A DNA stretch of 50,122 bases from an uncultured Caryophanales bacterium (GTDB lineage: Bacteria > Bacillota_I > Bacilli_A > RF39 > UBA660): the NCBI GenBank assembly GCA_946628005.1, contig CAMOWA010000009.1, positions 1-50,122 on the forward strand, in the 5' to 3' direction. The position numbers were made by a program, and so were the translations under genes. The notes beneath the pieces were generated by a model, which was not told the origin of the DNA, made no database searches, and saw nothing but the letters and a program-made list of their open reading frames with translations. Shown here one piece after another: positions 1-7,983 of the stretch; the first letter of the stretch is position 1; every line of letters begins with the position of its first letter.

Positions 1-8
1 AATTTTTA

Positions 9-267
9 TTATACTAAAGATTTTTTAGTTCTCGTAACTACCAATAATAAAAGAAGCGTTTTCCCCGCACCCCTTGCGGTTCTTTTGTTTTGATTTTTTT
101 TACGATTTATATACTTTTAGTAAAAATATGGACTAAATACACCCTACAACTTACAGGTTAGACCTTCGAATTTCTTACCTTTCGTACTCCAGGTCAAAAA
201 AAGGTGAAGAAATGTCTATTAAAGTATTGACTTCTTCTTCAAAACTATAGTTGGGAGTTAAACTCTC
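9..267 (-). other. decayed minus-strand coding fragments, GC-rich patch
   Basis: No intact gene lies in the first 342 bases. On the minus strand two short open stretches (9-116 and 175-267) have coherent amino-acid content but lack starts and end in stops. The patch at about 61-79 is far richer in G+C than anything nearby and can fold as CCGCA-AGGGG-TGCGG. These could be the 3' remains of a mobile-element gene, or the complement of a structured RNA ending at the terminator at 292-316. I could not recognise either. Confidence 0.25.
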
Positions 268-291
268 TCATCCCCTGCCATTAAGTTAATC

Positions 292-316
292 AAAGTAGCC
301 TGGCTACTTTTTTTTT
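292..316 (+). terminator. rho-independent terminator
   Basis: AAAGTAG-CCTGG-CTACTTT followed by a run of nine or more T, immediately before the GNAT gene. It ends whatever is transcribed rightward from the left edge. Confidence 0.6.
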
Positions 317-342
317 GGTATAATATTATTGGGTGATAGATA

Positions 343-1170
343 ATGTATAAAAGAATAGATGGTAATAATGTGATTTTTAATGATAATGAATTTCAAAAAG
401 ATCAATACAAATTTAATATAATATTTAAAAATCTTTCAAGTCCAGAATTAGAATTATATAGTGATGAAGAAAATTATATTATATGTAGAGGATCAAAAAA
501 GTGGCCGACTTGGATTTGGACAAAAGATAATTTTGATAAAACTAAAATAAGTGAACTTGAGGAACTTATTAAAATGTATTTAACAGATAATGAAAAGGAT
601 AAATTCACTTGCAAAAAAGAATTGTACGATCTATTAGTACAAAGGGACTTTTCTAATCTTAACAAAGATGACTATTTTGAAATGGGATTTTTAATTTGCC
701 ATCAAACAATAAAGCCAAAAGAATGTGATGGAATACTTTCTAAACCTACTGAAGAGGATAGAAGCGTATTAGAACAATACTGGTATGATGACAATATTGA
801 AATGAATGGTGTTGATCCAATAACAATCGAGCAAGCAAAAAAAGATGTTGATGAGTTTTTAAAAGATGATAAATTCTATGTTTTAAGAAATCCACAAAAT
901 AAAATTGTTTGTATGGTAAGTTATGGTGTTACAGGTAACCAAGCAAAATTAAATCATGTTTATACACCTATTGAGGAAAGAAAAAAAGGATATGCTGCTA
1001 ATCTTATTTATCTAGTAACAAATGCATTACTTGAAAAAGGATTAGTTCCACTTCTATATACCGATTACAATTATATACCTTCAAATAGAGCTTATATTAA
1101 TGCAGGATATGAAGATACTGGGATTTTGATTAATTTCAGTTGTAGTAAAGAAAAAAAGAAGGTACTATAG
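343..1170 (+). CDS. GNAT-family N-acetyltransferase, two-part
   Basis: A 275-residue cytoplasmic protein. The C-terminal half (about 130-265) has the GNAT layout, including an acetyl-CoA pyrophosphate loop of the R-x-x-G-x-A type (RKKGYA near residue 210) and the late NRAYINAGYED strand typical of acetyltransferases that modify small molecules or proteins. The N-terminal 120 residues are a separate domain I do not recognise, acidic and Trp-containing (KWPTWIW). The start is supported by a GGGTGAT ribosome site just upstream. It is monocistronic between two terminators. The substrate cannot be told from sequence. Confidence 0.75.
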   Translation: MYKRIDGNNVIFNDNEFQKDQYKFNIIFKNLSSPELELYSDEENYIICRGSKKWPTWIWTKDNFDKTKISELEELIKMYLTDNEKDKFTCKKELYDLLVQRDFSNLNKDDYFEMGFLICHQTIKPKECDGILSKPTEEDRSVLEQYWYDDNIEMNGVDPITIEQAKKDVDEFLKDDKFYVLRNPQNKIVCMVSYGVTGNQAKLNHVYTPIEERKKGYAANLIYLVTNALLEKGLVPLLYTDYNYIPSNRAYINAGYEDTGILINFSCSKEKKKVL

Positions 1171-1252
1171 TAATTCATAAAAAGTTTTAAACCCCTATGA
1201 TTATCGTGCTATTTAGATTTTACTCCAATTATTGGTGTTAAAATACATGAAG

Positions 1253-1287
1253 ATGCTTGGTTTAAAACGAAAATCAAGCATTTTTTT
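1253..1287 (+). terminator. rho-independent terminator of the GNAT gene
   Basis: ATGCTTG / CAAGCAT stem with a 15-base loop and seven T. Confidence 0.65.
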
Positions 1288-1425
1288 ATTATTAACAATC
1301 GCAAAATAGTAATATTCCATTCGTTTTTTTTACACTTTTAAAAGTGTATTTATTTATAAAAAACTTGAATTTATATATATGTATAGTAAAATTAAAATAT
1401 AGATACAATAAGGATGTGTAAAGTA

Positions 1426-2643
1426 ATGAAAAAAATAAAATTAATTTTACCAATTTTGATATTAGCTCTATTTATACCTTTTATGGTAAATGCAGAAACT
1501 TGTGATATTAATAAAATAACAATTAATTCAATTACATTAGAAGAGAAGTCAGATAATGTAAAAGAGTTAGAAGAAGCTAGAGTAAATGGTAAAAATATTA
1601 ATTTAAATCTTTCAATGTCAGAAGTAGGAGATAACGTAAAATATAAAATTACTGTTAAAAATGATTCTAATGAAGGCTATGAACTAGATAAGAATAGTTT
1701 TAATCTTAATTCTGATTATATAGATTATGTATTAGAATCTGAAGATGATACAAATATAATAAAAGCAAATTCAAGTAAAACTATATATTTAAAAGTAGAA
1801 TATAAAAATGTGGTTCCGGAAGATAAATTTGAATCAGGAATTTTTAATGATAATAAAAGCTTGATAGTTAATTTGTCTACAGAAGAAATGATAAATGTAC
1901 CAGATACATTAAAAAATCCAAACACTGGAGATTCTATTTTGTTAGTGAGTTTTTTCATACTACTTATTTTGGGTATATCATTTATAATATTTAGAAAAAC
2001 AAAATATACTAAATCTATGATATTAATTGTTGGAATTATGATAATTATACCAATGAGTGTTTATGCTTTATGTAAAGTTGAAATAAAATTTGAATCAAAA
2101 GTACAAATAAAGGAAGCTTTTACTGGAAGTGTTAATCGTTCTACAAGTATGACTATAAGTAATGGGCAAAGATTGCAAAAAGAAAATTTTTGGGAAATGA
2201 TAGCTGGGGGACAAACAATAAACAAATATAAAACAAAAGAAGAATGTATGAGTAATCCTCCGTCAGTGTCTTTTGAATGTGTTAATAAAGAAGACTTTGA
2301 TTTTGGAAAGACAATTAGTCAAGAAGTTTACGTTAAACATGATATAGAAAAAAATATTGTAAAAAAAACTTATGTATGTTTTTCAAAAGATGGTGCTGAA
2401 TATTGTGTTCAAGGAGGAGAGAATTTTAATTATGAGCAAGAAAAGCAAACTTTAATTGCTGAGTTTGGTGAATCAAATTGTTCGGTTTACGATGGACATA
2501 TATATTGTGGATTTCCAAATAGTATATCGATGAAACTTTTTTCAAATGGTGAAATATTTACCAAAAAAAGTACATGTGGTCCTAGTTGTAGAATAACTTC
2601 AGATGGTGTTTCTAGTTGTGAAGAGGGAAAAATGTTCTGCTAA
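1426..2643 (+). CDS. secreted NPNTG-anchored protein fused to a Cys-rich exported domain
   Basis: The ATG at 1426 is preferred over 1414 because AAGGA lies about 11 bases upstream of it, while the 1414 ATG is inside that site. A signal peptide ending NAE is followed by an extracellular domain of about 130 residues. Then comes LKNPNTGDS, a hydrophobic helix and RKTK, which is the layout of a sortase sorting signal. The protein does not stop there: a second hydrophobic segment ending SVYALC begins a domain of about 185 residues with many cysteines (YVCF, YCVQGG, NCSVY, STCGPSC, EGKMFC) resembling exported pilin-like proteins of related bacteria. The second half looks like a separate exported protein joined in frame. 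The sorting-signal reading is family knowledge; the fusion is inference. Confidence 0.6.
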   Translation: MKKIKLILPILILALFIPFMVNAETCDINKITINSITLEEKSDNVKELEEARVNGKNINLNLSMSEVGDNVKYKITVKNDSNEGYELDKNSFNLNSDYIDYVLESEDDTNIIKANSSKTIYLKVEYKNVVPEDKFESGIFNDNKSLIVNLSTEEMINVPDTLKNPNTGDSILLVSFFILLILGISFIIFRKTKYTKSMILIVGIMIIIPMSVYALCKVEIKFESKVQIKEAFTGSVNRSTSMTISNGQRLQKENFWEMIAGGQTINKYKTKEECMSNPPSVSFECVNKEDFDFGKTISQEVYVKHDIEKNIVKKTYVCFSKDGAEYCVQGGENFNYEQEKQTLIAEFGESNCSVYDGHIYCGFPNSISMKLFSNGEIFTKKSTCGPSCRITSDGVSSCEEGKMFC

Positions 2644-2653
2644 AATTGTAATT

Positions 2654-2956
2654 ATGAAAGAATAGCATTTTGAATTTTAAATTTACTTATTTCAATTTTT
2701 ATGATTTTTAATGTTTATACCCTTTTATGTTAAAGCAAAGGAATTTTTTATTGACAATATAAAAGTAAATCAGATTTTTGAATGCGAGGATAAAATTATA
2801 GTTACAAGACAAAATGAAGAGCACTCAGATGATCAAAATACATTAAAAAATCCAAATACTGGAACTGGTACTCCAGTAATTGTATTAACAGTTATTCTAA
2901 TTGTCTGCTCTATTACATATATGGCATTCGGAAAGAAGAAAAATTATATTTTATAA
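2654..2956 (+). pseudogene. broken copy of the NPNTG surface protein
   Basis: From 2711 the frame reads FIPFYVKAK..IDNIKVNQI, matching the signal-peptide end and first residues of the upstream gene (FIPFMVNAE..INKITINSI). It then jumps to LKNPNTGTGTP, a hydrophobic helix and GKKKN. The central domain is missing. The N-terminal part of the signal peptide is destroyed by frame changes and stops between 2654 and 2710, and there is no good ribosome site. This is a decayed tandem duplicate, and it ends where the ancestral protein would end, just after the sorting signal. Confidence 0.6.
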
Positions 2957-3055
2957 TAATTGCATGATTAATATTTTAGGAGAGTGTAAAAACTTTCTTT
3001 TTTGTTATAATTAAGTTGTTTAATCAACTAATTGGTTGAAGAAAGAGGAATAGAA

Positions 3056-3344
3056 TAGGAAAAAGAAAATAGTAATTGTAGTTTAGATTCTCTTAATGAT
3101 AATTATCCTAATAATAGGTTCTGTATTGTTAGTTAGATATTCTAAATATAAATATTTTATTGGCACATATACATTAGATAAAGAATAATATTTAGATAAC
3201 TTGAAATTAAATCTAGATGACTGGTTACTTGGAAATAAAGAGGATTTAAAGTGCGATTTATGGAATTGCGAAGGATATAAATCTGGAAATAAATATTTGA
3301 TTTTAAAAAGTGATAATTTTGAAGTAATATTTAGAAAAGAATAA
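3056..3344 (+). pseudogene. decayed gene for a small membrane-anchored protein
   Basis: The 568-base gap between 2957 and 3524 holds no intact gene. From about 3097 a frame encodes a hydrophobic segment (MIILIIGSVLLV) and continues past at least one in-frame TAA near 3187 into a coherent tail (LKLNLDDWLLGN, then ..YKSGNKYLILKSDNF) that stops near 3344. It looks like a single-pass exported protein inactivated by stop codons. Edges are approximate. The short motif AAGGATGC..AATAAAAGTTGT after it recurs near 4743. Confidence 0.45.
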
Positions 3345-3524
3345 TTAAAGGATGCTCGTAAGATTAAGATATCGTGATGTTTAAAATATTGTAGACGAGT
3401 GTAATAATAAAAGTTGTGAATTTCCTACAAAATCCTGCCATTAATAAATAATTTCTAACTTATAAAAGATAGAGTTTTTTATTTATTATGTTATAATTAA
3501 ATTGTTATGTGAGGAATTTTAGAT

Positions 3525-3710
3525 ATGAAGTTAGTTAAAGAATTAGGAAAAATGATATACAGTTTTATTAAACCACATAATTTAAATGAAAAAATATTAG
3601 AAATGCCAAAGAATGTAAAAAATATGGGTATTAAAATAGAAATATTATCTTTGTCATTAACCATATTATCAATCTATGATATATTGTATATAGTAACTGA
3701 TAGCATATAA
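3525..3710 (+). CDS. hypothetical small membrane-associated protein
   Basis: A 61-residue protein with a basic first half (KNVKNMGIK) and a hydrophobic C-terminal helix (residues about 38-58). GAGGAA lies about 10 bases upstream of the ATG. I recognise no family. It stands alone between decayed genes and may itself be a remnant. A hairpin with AGTAGTT/AACTACT arms follows the stop, without a T run. Confidence 0.35.
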   Translation: MKLVKELGKMIYSFIKPHNLNEKILEMPKNVKNMGIKIEILSLSLTILSIYDILYIVTDSI

Positions 3711-3809
3711 GTAGTTTCACAACCAATAACTACTCGGGCCATTTATGATTTTTAATCGAACTATTAATATAGTTCAACGTTTTTATAATATTTTTAGGGG
3801 TGAATGATT

Positions 3810-4703
3810 ATGTATACAATAATAGAAAATGATTCTTTTTTTGAAGATATAAAAAGTCAAGAAGCAAAAGATAATTTTGATAGTTTAGTTGATTACTTAT
3901 GCTCATCTTTAGTTCCCGATGTAAATATACGGAGTATTGATAGTAGAATAATAGTTGAAGAAGAAATATTAATTGATGGGAATTATGAAGTTGAACATCT
4001 ATCATTTGCTAATGATTTTTATAGTCCTCAAAATTTAGTATTAGCAAATGAAGTGTTAAAAAACAGAACAGCATATAAGAATATTGATTCTTGCGATCCT
4101 TTTTTAATATATGGTTTTTCATATATATATGAATTAGATAGAGATAAAGTAATGGAATTGGGAACAATGAAGTTTTATAACAGCATTGCAGTAATGGAGC
4201 ATGAATTAATTCATATACTTATGGCTCTTAATAACAACAATCCTCAACCACAGCATGCAGAAGTATTAAGTATGTTTGGAGAATTATTGTCACTCATTAG
4301 TTTTAGTAAAAAAAATGATAATCCAGATATATATGAAAATGCACTTGTTAATAGATGTATTTCTAGAATGTCTTATAGAGTTTTTGCAATTGAGTTTAGT
4401 GATGAATATATTAAAGACCAAAGTAATTTTATGAATAATTCTCTTCATAATGCATATCCGTACATGTTAGGTTTTATTTATGCTAATAGGTTATTAAACA
4501 TTTATCGTGATAATAAAGAAGATGTATTATACAAAGTAAATAATATATTAAGTGGAAAAAGCACTGTTAAAGAATTACTTAGGGATTATAGTATTTCATT
4601 AACAGATAAAAATACTTGCAATGACTTTATAAGTCTATGTAATCAGTATAGAGATATAATAGAGAAAAAATATTCTTCTTCCCAATTACATAGTGTGAGA
4701 TAA
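3810..4703 (+). CDS. HExxH zinc-metallopeptidase-like protein
   Basis: A 297-residue cytoplasmic protein. The core is MEHELIHILMAL, a zincin HExxH motif at residues 131-135, followed by QHAEV with a Glu about 20 residues downstream that could be the third zinc ligand, as in gluzincins. There is no signal peptide or membrane segment. The second ATG (3810) is chosen because AGGGGTG lies 8 bases upstream of it, whereas the first ATG (3804) nearly touches that site. The rest is helical and unassigned. A peptidase role is inference from the motif; family and substrate are unknown. Confidence 0.5.
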   Translation: MYTIIENDSFFEDIKSQEAKDNFDSLVDYLCSSLVPDVNIRSIDSRIIVEEEILIDGNYEVEHLSFANDFYSPQNLVLANEVLKNRTAYKNIDSCDPFLIYGFSYIYELDRDKVMELGTMKFYNSIAVMEHELIHILMALNNNNPQPQHAEVLSMFGELLSLISFSKKNDNPDIYENALVNRCISRMSYRVFAIEFSDEYIKDQSNFMNNSLHNAYPYMLGFIYANRLLNIYRDNKEDVLYKVNNILSGKSTVKELLRDYSISLTDKNTCNDFISLCNQYRDIIEKKYSSSQLHSVR

Positions 4704-4799
4704 ATGACTGCTTGTTGAATTAATTACCTAAAAATGTTATTTAAGGATGCAAAAATAAAAGTTGTAAATTGTCATTAAAGTTTTACTATTTAGAAATAA

Positions 4800-4828
4800 A
4801 AACACTAACTTAATTGATAGTGTTTTTT
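4800..4828 (+). terminator. rho-independent terminator
   Basis: AAACACTA / TAGTGTTT stem with a T run, after the HELIH gene. Confidence 0.65.
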
Positions 4829-4924
4829 ATAATCTATTCAATTTAACTTTCTTTTGCTTAATTTCAATTATTATTAATTATTCTTCTTTAGTAAAAATAA
4901 GTAAAAGCTAATTTAGTGCTTTGA

Positions 4925-6283
4925 TTAACTACATTTATATATACTATACAACCATTCTAAAGCACTTTTATATTTCATTAATTCTTTATCATCTTTATTG
5001 TTTTCAAAGAATTTATCATATGATGTTTTTTCTTTATTGTACAAATGATTAATCATATATCTTTTAACTTCCTTTTTTCCATGATGTATTTGTTTATGAC
5101 AAGTAGGACATAAGTGAAATATATTATAATCCTCATTTACTATTTTATCTATATTTTTTATTTTTGAGTTCTGAAGTAAATTTCTTTCTACTAAATGATG
5201 TCTATCAATATAAAAGAATCCATTTTCTTCAACAAAGGTATCATGGTTGCTTCTATTTAACCTTTCTTTAGCATTTTTATCATTTTTAAACTCGCAAATA
5301 CAGTATCCATCATTAAACATTTGGCAAAAACCTTTAATACTTCTCTTTTTACCTTTAATATCATCTTTTATATCCTTTATTAAATCATGATTAAATGGTA
5401 ATGCAAATTTAGATCTAGTTGTTGTATTAATACCGTATTTTTCTTCTAATATCTTTTTTGAATATTTATTTTTATCATTAAGACATACTGGTATTACACT
5501 TAGCTTCATAAATTTATTATTTCTTATATCTTCATCTAATGATGACTCATCATTTACATTTTCATCTATAATTGATTTATTACTCTTTATATTATTTGGA
5601 TAATCTGATTCTATTACATCGGCATAATATAATATTCTATTTGATAAATCTGGTAAATTAGCATAATATACTAAACATTTATCACCTTTCATTATATTAT
5701 GCACTTTGTTTTTCATCATAATATTCCAGTAAATTACTCCTTTTTCATTTTCTGATTCAATATTTAGTGTATTAAAATATGAGTTTCTATTTTTACTATG
5801 ATTCATATTAGCTTTTAAGAAAAAGTATTTTGTATTTACAGATTCAACAATTTCACAAAGCTTATGATAACTTAATTGTTTCTTTTCACCTATTTGTCTA
5901 TTAATATCATCTATTATTTTTTGGGATTCTATTAAATATATTGATTGTGACCAACTTTTACTCTTAAATTTGTTTCTAAAATCTTTATCATACTTTATAT
6001 TATTATTATCTATTTCATAAAGACTCATTTTTATATATTTTTCGTCTTTTGTAGAATGAGTATTTGATGAAGGCTCTGGTTTTTCAACTTTACCAATAAA
6101 TAATACTCTACTAGTTCCATCTCTTAGATTATTATAATAAATTAGACATATGTCATCTTCATTAATAATTCTTCTAGTCTTCCAATATATATGGTTGCTA
6201 TTTGTTTTATAATTCTCACATAATTCATCAAAATAATTATCATCTTCACTAATATTTGCAGTTAGTAAATAGTACTTTCTCAT
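4925..6283 (-). CDS. double EVE-like plus HNH nuclease, probable modification-dependent restriction enzyme
   Basis: A 452-residue protein with two related N-terminal modules. Residues about 1-110 (YYLLTANI..HIYWKTRR..DDICLIYYNN..VLFIGKVE) and about 150-250 (KYFFLKAN..VIYWNIMM..DKCLVYYANL..ILYYADVIE) both look like EVE/PUA-type modules that read modified bases. A linker with CQMFNDGYCIC leads to a C-terminal HNH nuclease: DRHHLVER, then FHLCPTCHKQIHHG with the metal-binding Cys pair and terminal His. EVE-HNH fusions are known as stand-alone restriction enzymes against modified cytosine. The duplicated reader is less usual. No methylase lies nearby, as expected of a type IV enzyme. GGAGG precedes the ATG. 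The EVE assignment comes from motif resemblance. Confidence 0.65.
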   Translation of the reverse strand: MRKYYLLTANISEDDNYFDELCENYKTNSNHIYWKTRRIINEDDICLIYYNNLRDGTSRVLFIGKVEKPEPSSNTHSTKDEKYIKMSLYEIDNNNIKYDKDFRNKFKSKSWSQSIYLIESQKIIDDINRQIGEKKQLSYHKLCEIVESVNTKYFFLKANMNHSKNRNSYFNTLNIESENEKGVIYWNIMMKNKVHNIMKGDKCLVYYANLPDLSNRILYYADVIESDYPNNIKSNKSIIDENVNDESSLDEDIRNNKFMKLSVIPVCLNDKNKYSKKILEEKYGINTTTRSKFALPFNHDLIKDIKDDIKGKKRSIKGFCQMFNDGYCICEFKNDKNAKERLNRSNHDTFVEENGFFYIDRHHLVERNLLQNSKIKNIDKIVNEDYNIFHLCPTCHKQIHHGKKEVKRYMINHLYNKEKTSYDKFFENNKDDKELMKYKSALEWLYSIYKCS

Positions 6284-6613
6284 AATAAACCTCCATAATT
6301 AACATACCCTTACTTAAAATATTATCCTATTTAAATATAGCATATCATTCTTATTTTTACACAAATAAATTGATTTATTAATAGTTCATTTGACATTTTT
6401 TTAGTGTTTGTTTTAATGATTATTTTTTTATCAATTAAACAGTTTTTCTCCTTTTCCTTCTATTGTATAATATTTTTGTCAATAAGCAAAATGTATATAT
6501 CTTATAATGTTTATAAGTTTAGCTTATGTTTGTGAAACTTTTATATCATTTTTTTCTCTAATTAGCTATTTGTATTTTATTCTAAATTATATATTTGTAA
6601 AAAAATAGATATT
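6284..6613. other. 330-base intergenic gap
   Basis: Very AT-rich with no convincing small gene on either strand. It contains the likely promoter of the EVE-HNH gene at its left end. An ATAAG-TTTAG-CTTAT hairpin near 6510 has no T run. Confidence 0.5.
6334..6364 (-). promoter_or_regulatory. candidate extended -10 promoter of the EVE-HNH gene
   Basis: On the minus strand TTGTGT and an extended -10 TGCTATATT are 19 bases apart, about 50 bases upstream of the start at 6283. The spacing is long and the -35 weak, so this is tentative. Confidence 0.35.
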
Positions 6614-7159
6614 TTATAAAACCCCTTTATTTATCTTATTATAATAATTCATATATAATTCATAGTCCAATTCATCATAACAAACAAATTTAACTTCAAT
6701 ATTTGGATTTGAACATTGTATAATTGTATCTATCGCTATTTTGCATGCTTCATCTTTTGGATAATGATATATTCCTGTTGATATACATGGAAACCCAATA
6801 GTTATTGTTTTTAAATTATTCTCTATTCTATATTTTTCTGCTAATTCAATACATTTTCTATAGCAACTTTTTAATTTATTTGGTGCTTCTACTTTGTTTG
6901 CATAATACATCGGACCACATGCATGAATAATTTTTTTACATGGTAATTTGTATCCATCTGTCATTTTTGCTGATCCGATTTCACAGCCATTTAGCTTTTT
7001 ACACTCTTCTAGTAGTTCAGGTCCTGCTTTATAATGAATGATTCCGTCAATTCCTCCTCCACCAAGTAAAGTATGATTTGCTGCATTAACGATAATGTCT
7101 AAATTCATTTTTGTTAAATCACCATGTATTATTTCAATATTATTAATTATATTTTTCAT
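6614..7159 (-). CDS. macrodomain ADP-ribose hydrolase
   Basis: A 181-residue single-domain protein covering a whole MacroD/YmdB-type macrodomain. It starts with IEIIHGDLTKM, followed by IVNAANHTLLGGGGIDGIIH (the ADP-ribose loop, with Asn and the GGGGID stretch), KIIHACGP, and the C-terminal IGFPCISTGIYHYP loop. These proteins bind ADP-ribose and remove it from O-acetyl-ADP-ribose or modified proteins or nucleic acid. The start has GGTGATTTA upstream. It is monocistronic. An ADP-ribosylglycohydrolase and an NrtR-type regulator lie elsewhere in the window. Confidence 0.88.
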   Translation of the reverse strand: MKNIINNIEIIHGDLTKMNLDIIVNAANHTLLGGGGIDGIIHYKAGPELLEECKKLNGCEIGSAKMTDGYKLPCKKIIHACGPMYYANKVEAPNKLKSCYRKCIELAEKYRIENNLKTITIGFPCISTGIYHYPKDEACKIAIDTIIQCSNPNIEVKFVCYDELDYELYMNYYNKINKGVL

Positions 7160-7290
7160 TAAATCACCATTTCCCTACATGAAATTATATCATATTATTT
7201 GAATAATTATTTTATTATCATTTTTTTTCTGTTTTTTTGTTAAAATATAGTATAATAAACTTGTATAAGTTAATTAAAAGGAGAATATAA

Positions 7291-7677
7291 ATGTTTAAAT
7301 GTTTTCGCTTAACAAAAGGAATGGATTTAAAAAAAGAAATTGAAAAATATGCTGTAGAAAACCATATATCAGGTATAATACTTTGTTCTGTAGGATGTTT
7401 AAGTAAATTAGTAATCAGATTAGCAGATGGAGAAAGTATTCTAAAAAAAGAAGAGCCATTTGAAATAGTTAGTATTACGGGAACTTTATCCCCAGATGGA
7501 GTACATATTCATATTTCTGTTTCAGATAGTAATGGTAATACTATTGGTGGTCATTTAAAAGATGGTTGTATTATTAATACGACGGCTGAAGTATGTTTAC
7601 AAATATTTGATGATATTCAATTTAGTAGAAAATATGATCCATCAACTGGATACAATGAATTAGTAATTGATGAATAA
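7291..7677 (+). CDS. PPC/DUF296 domain protein
   Basis: A 128-residue protein covering a complete PPC (plants and prokaryotes conserved) domain: FRLTKGMDLKKEIEKYA at the start, IVSITGTL, VHIHISVSD, GGHLKDGC and a final strand (ELVI). Bacterial members form trimers and lack the AT-hook of the plant proteins; their function is largely unknown. AAAGGAG precedes the ATG and TAGTATAAT about 30 bases upstream is a plausible -10. Its own terminator follows. Confidence 0.78.
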   Translation: MFKCFRLTKGMDLKKEIEKYAVENHISGIILCSVGCLSKLVIRLADGESILKKEEPFEIVSITGTLSPDGVHIHISVSDSNGNTIGGHLKDGCIINTTAEVCLQIFDDIQFSRKYDPSTGYNELVIDE

Positions 7678-7703
7678 AGAATTGCTATTCTTAAAAGTTA
7701 AAT

Positions 7704-7734
7704 AAAACACTTACTTGATTGTTAGTGTTTTTTT
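7704..7734 (+). terminator. rho-independent terminator
   Basis: AAAACACT / AGTGTTTT stem, 12-base loop and T run, after the PPC gene. Confidence 0.65.
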
Positions 7735-7861
7735 ATATGTTTTCTGCCATAGAAAAAATATTAATCAATATTTTTTCCATCATTAATCCAACATTCCAAT
7801 CTTCAAATTTATTAACTGATATAAATAAAAGGGTTACAGCAATTACTATATCTAAAATCAT
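7733..7861 (-). CDS. possible small hydrophobic ORF or gene remnant
   Basis: A 42-codon frame with a hydrophobic start (MILDIVIAVTLLFIS) and a tail KFEDWNVGLMMEK. The same frame stays open a further 12 codons upstream without another start (YEYRNIINGYSK). The ATG has no clear ribosome site. The coherent sequence upstream of the Met suggests a fragment of a longer membrane protein rather than a real small gene. Confidence 0.22.
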   Translation of the reverse strand: MILDIVIAVTLLFISVNKFEDWNVGLMMEKILINIFSMAENI

Positions 7862-7983
7862 CTTGCTATAACCATTAATAATATTTCTATATTCATAGTA
7901 TCATCGTTATTTTATTATATTATTCTTCTTTCTATAACAGAATGATATACTTATTTGCTTTCTTTTTATATGTTTCTTCATTA

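Noticed and set aside
175-316. Possible tmRNA or tRNA-like 3' end (GGGAGTTAAACTCTC then CATCCCCTGCCA before a terminator)
   Set aside because: The arm is two bases too short for a T-arm, lacks the TTC of the T-loop, and no matching 5' acceptor strand or tag-coding frame is visible.
3345-4790. Short repeated motif AAGGATGC..AATAAAAGTTGT after two genes as a mobile-element end
   Set aside because: Too short and too AT-rich to be distinguished from chance, and nothing mobile lies between the copies.
6420-6480. TTGACA-like box with TATACA downstream on the minus strand as a promoter
   Set aside because: The two boxes are only about eight bases apart, far from the 17 needed.
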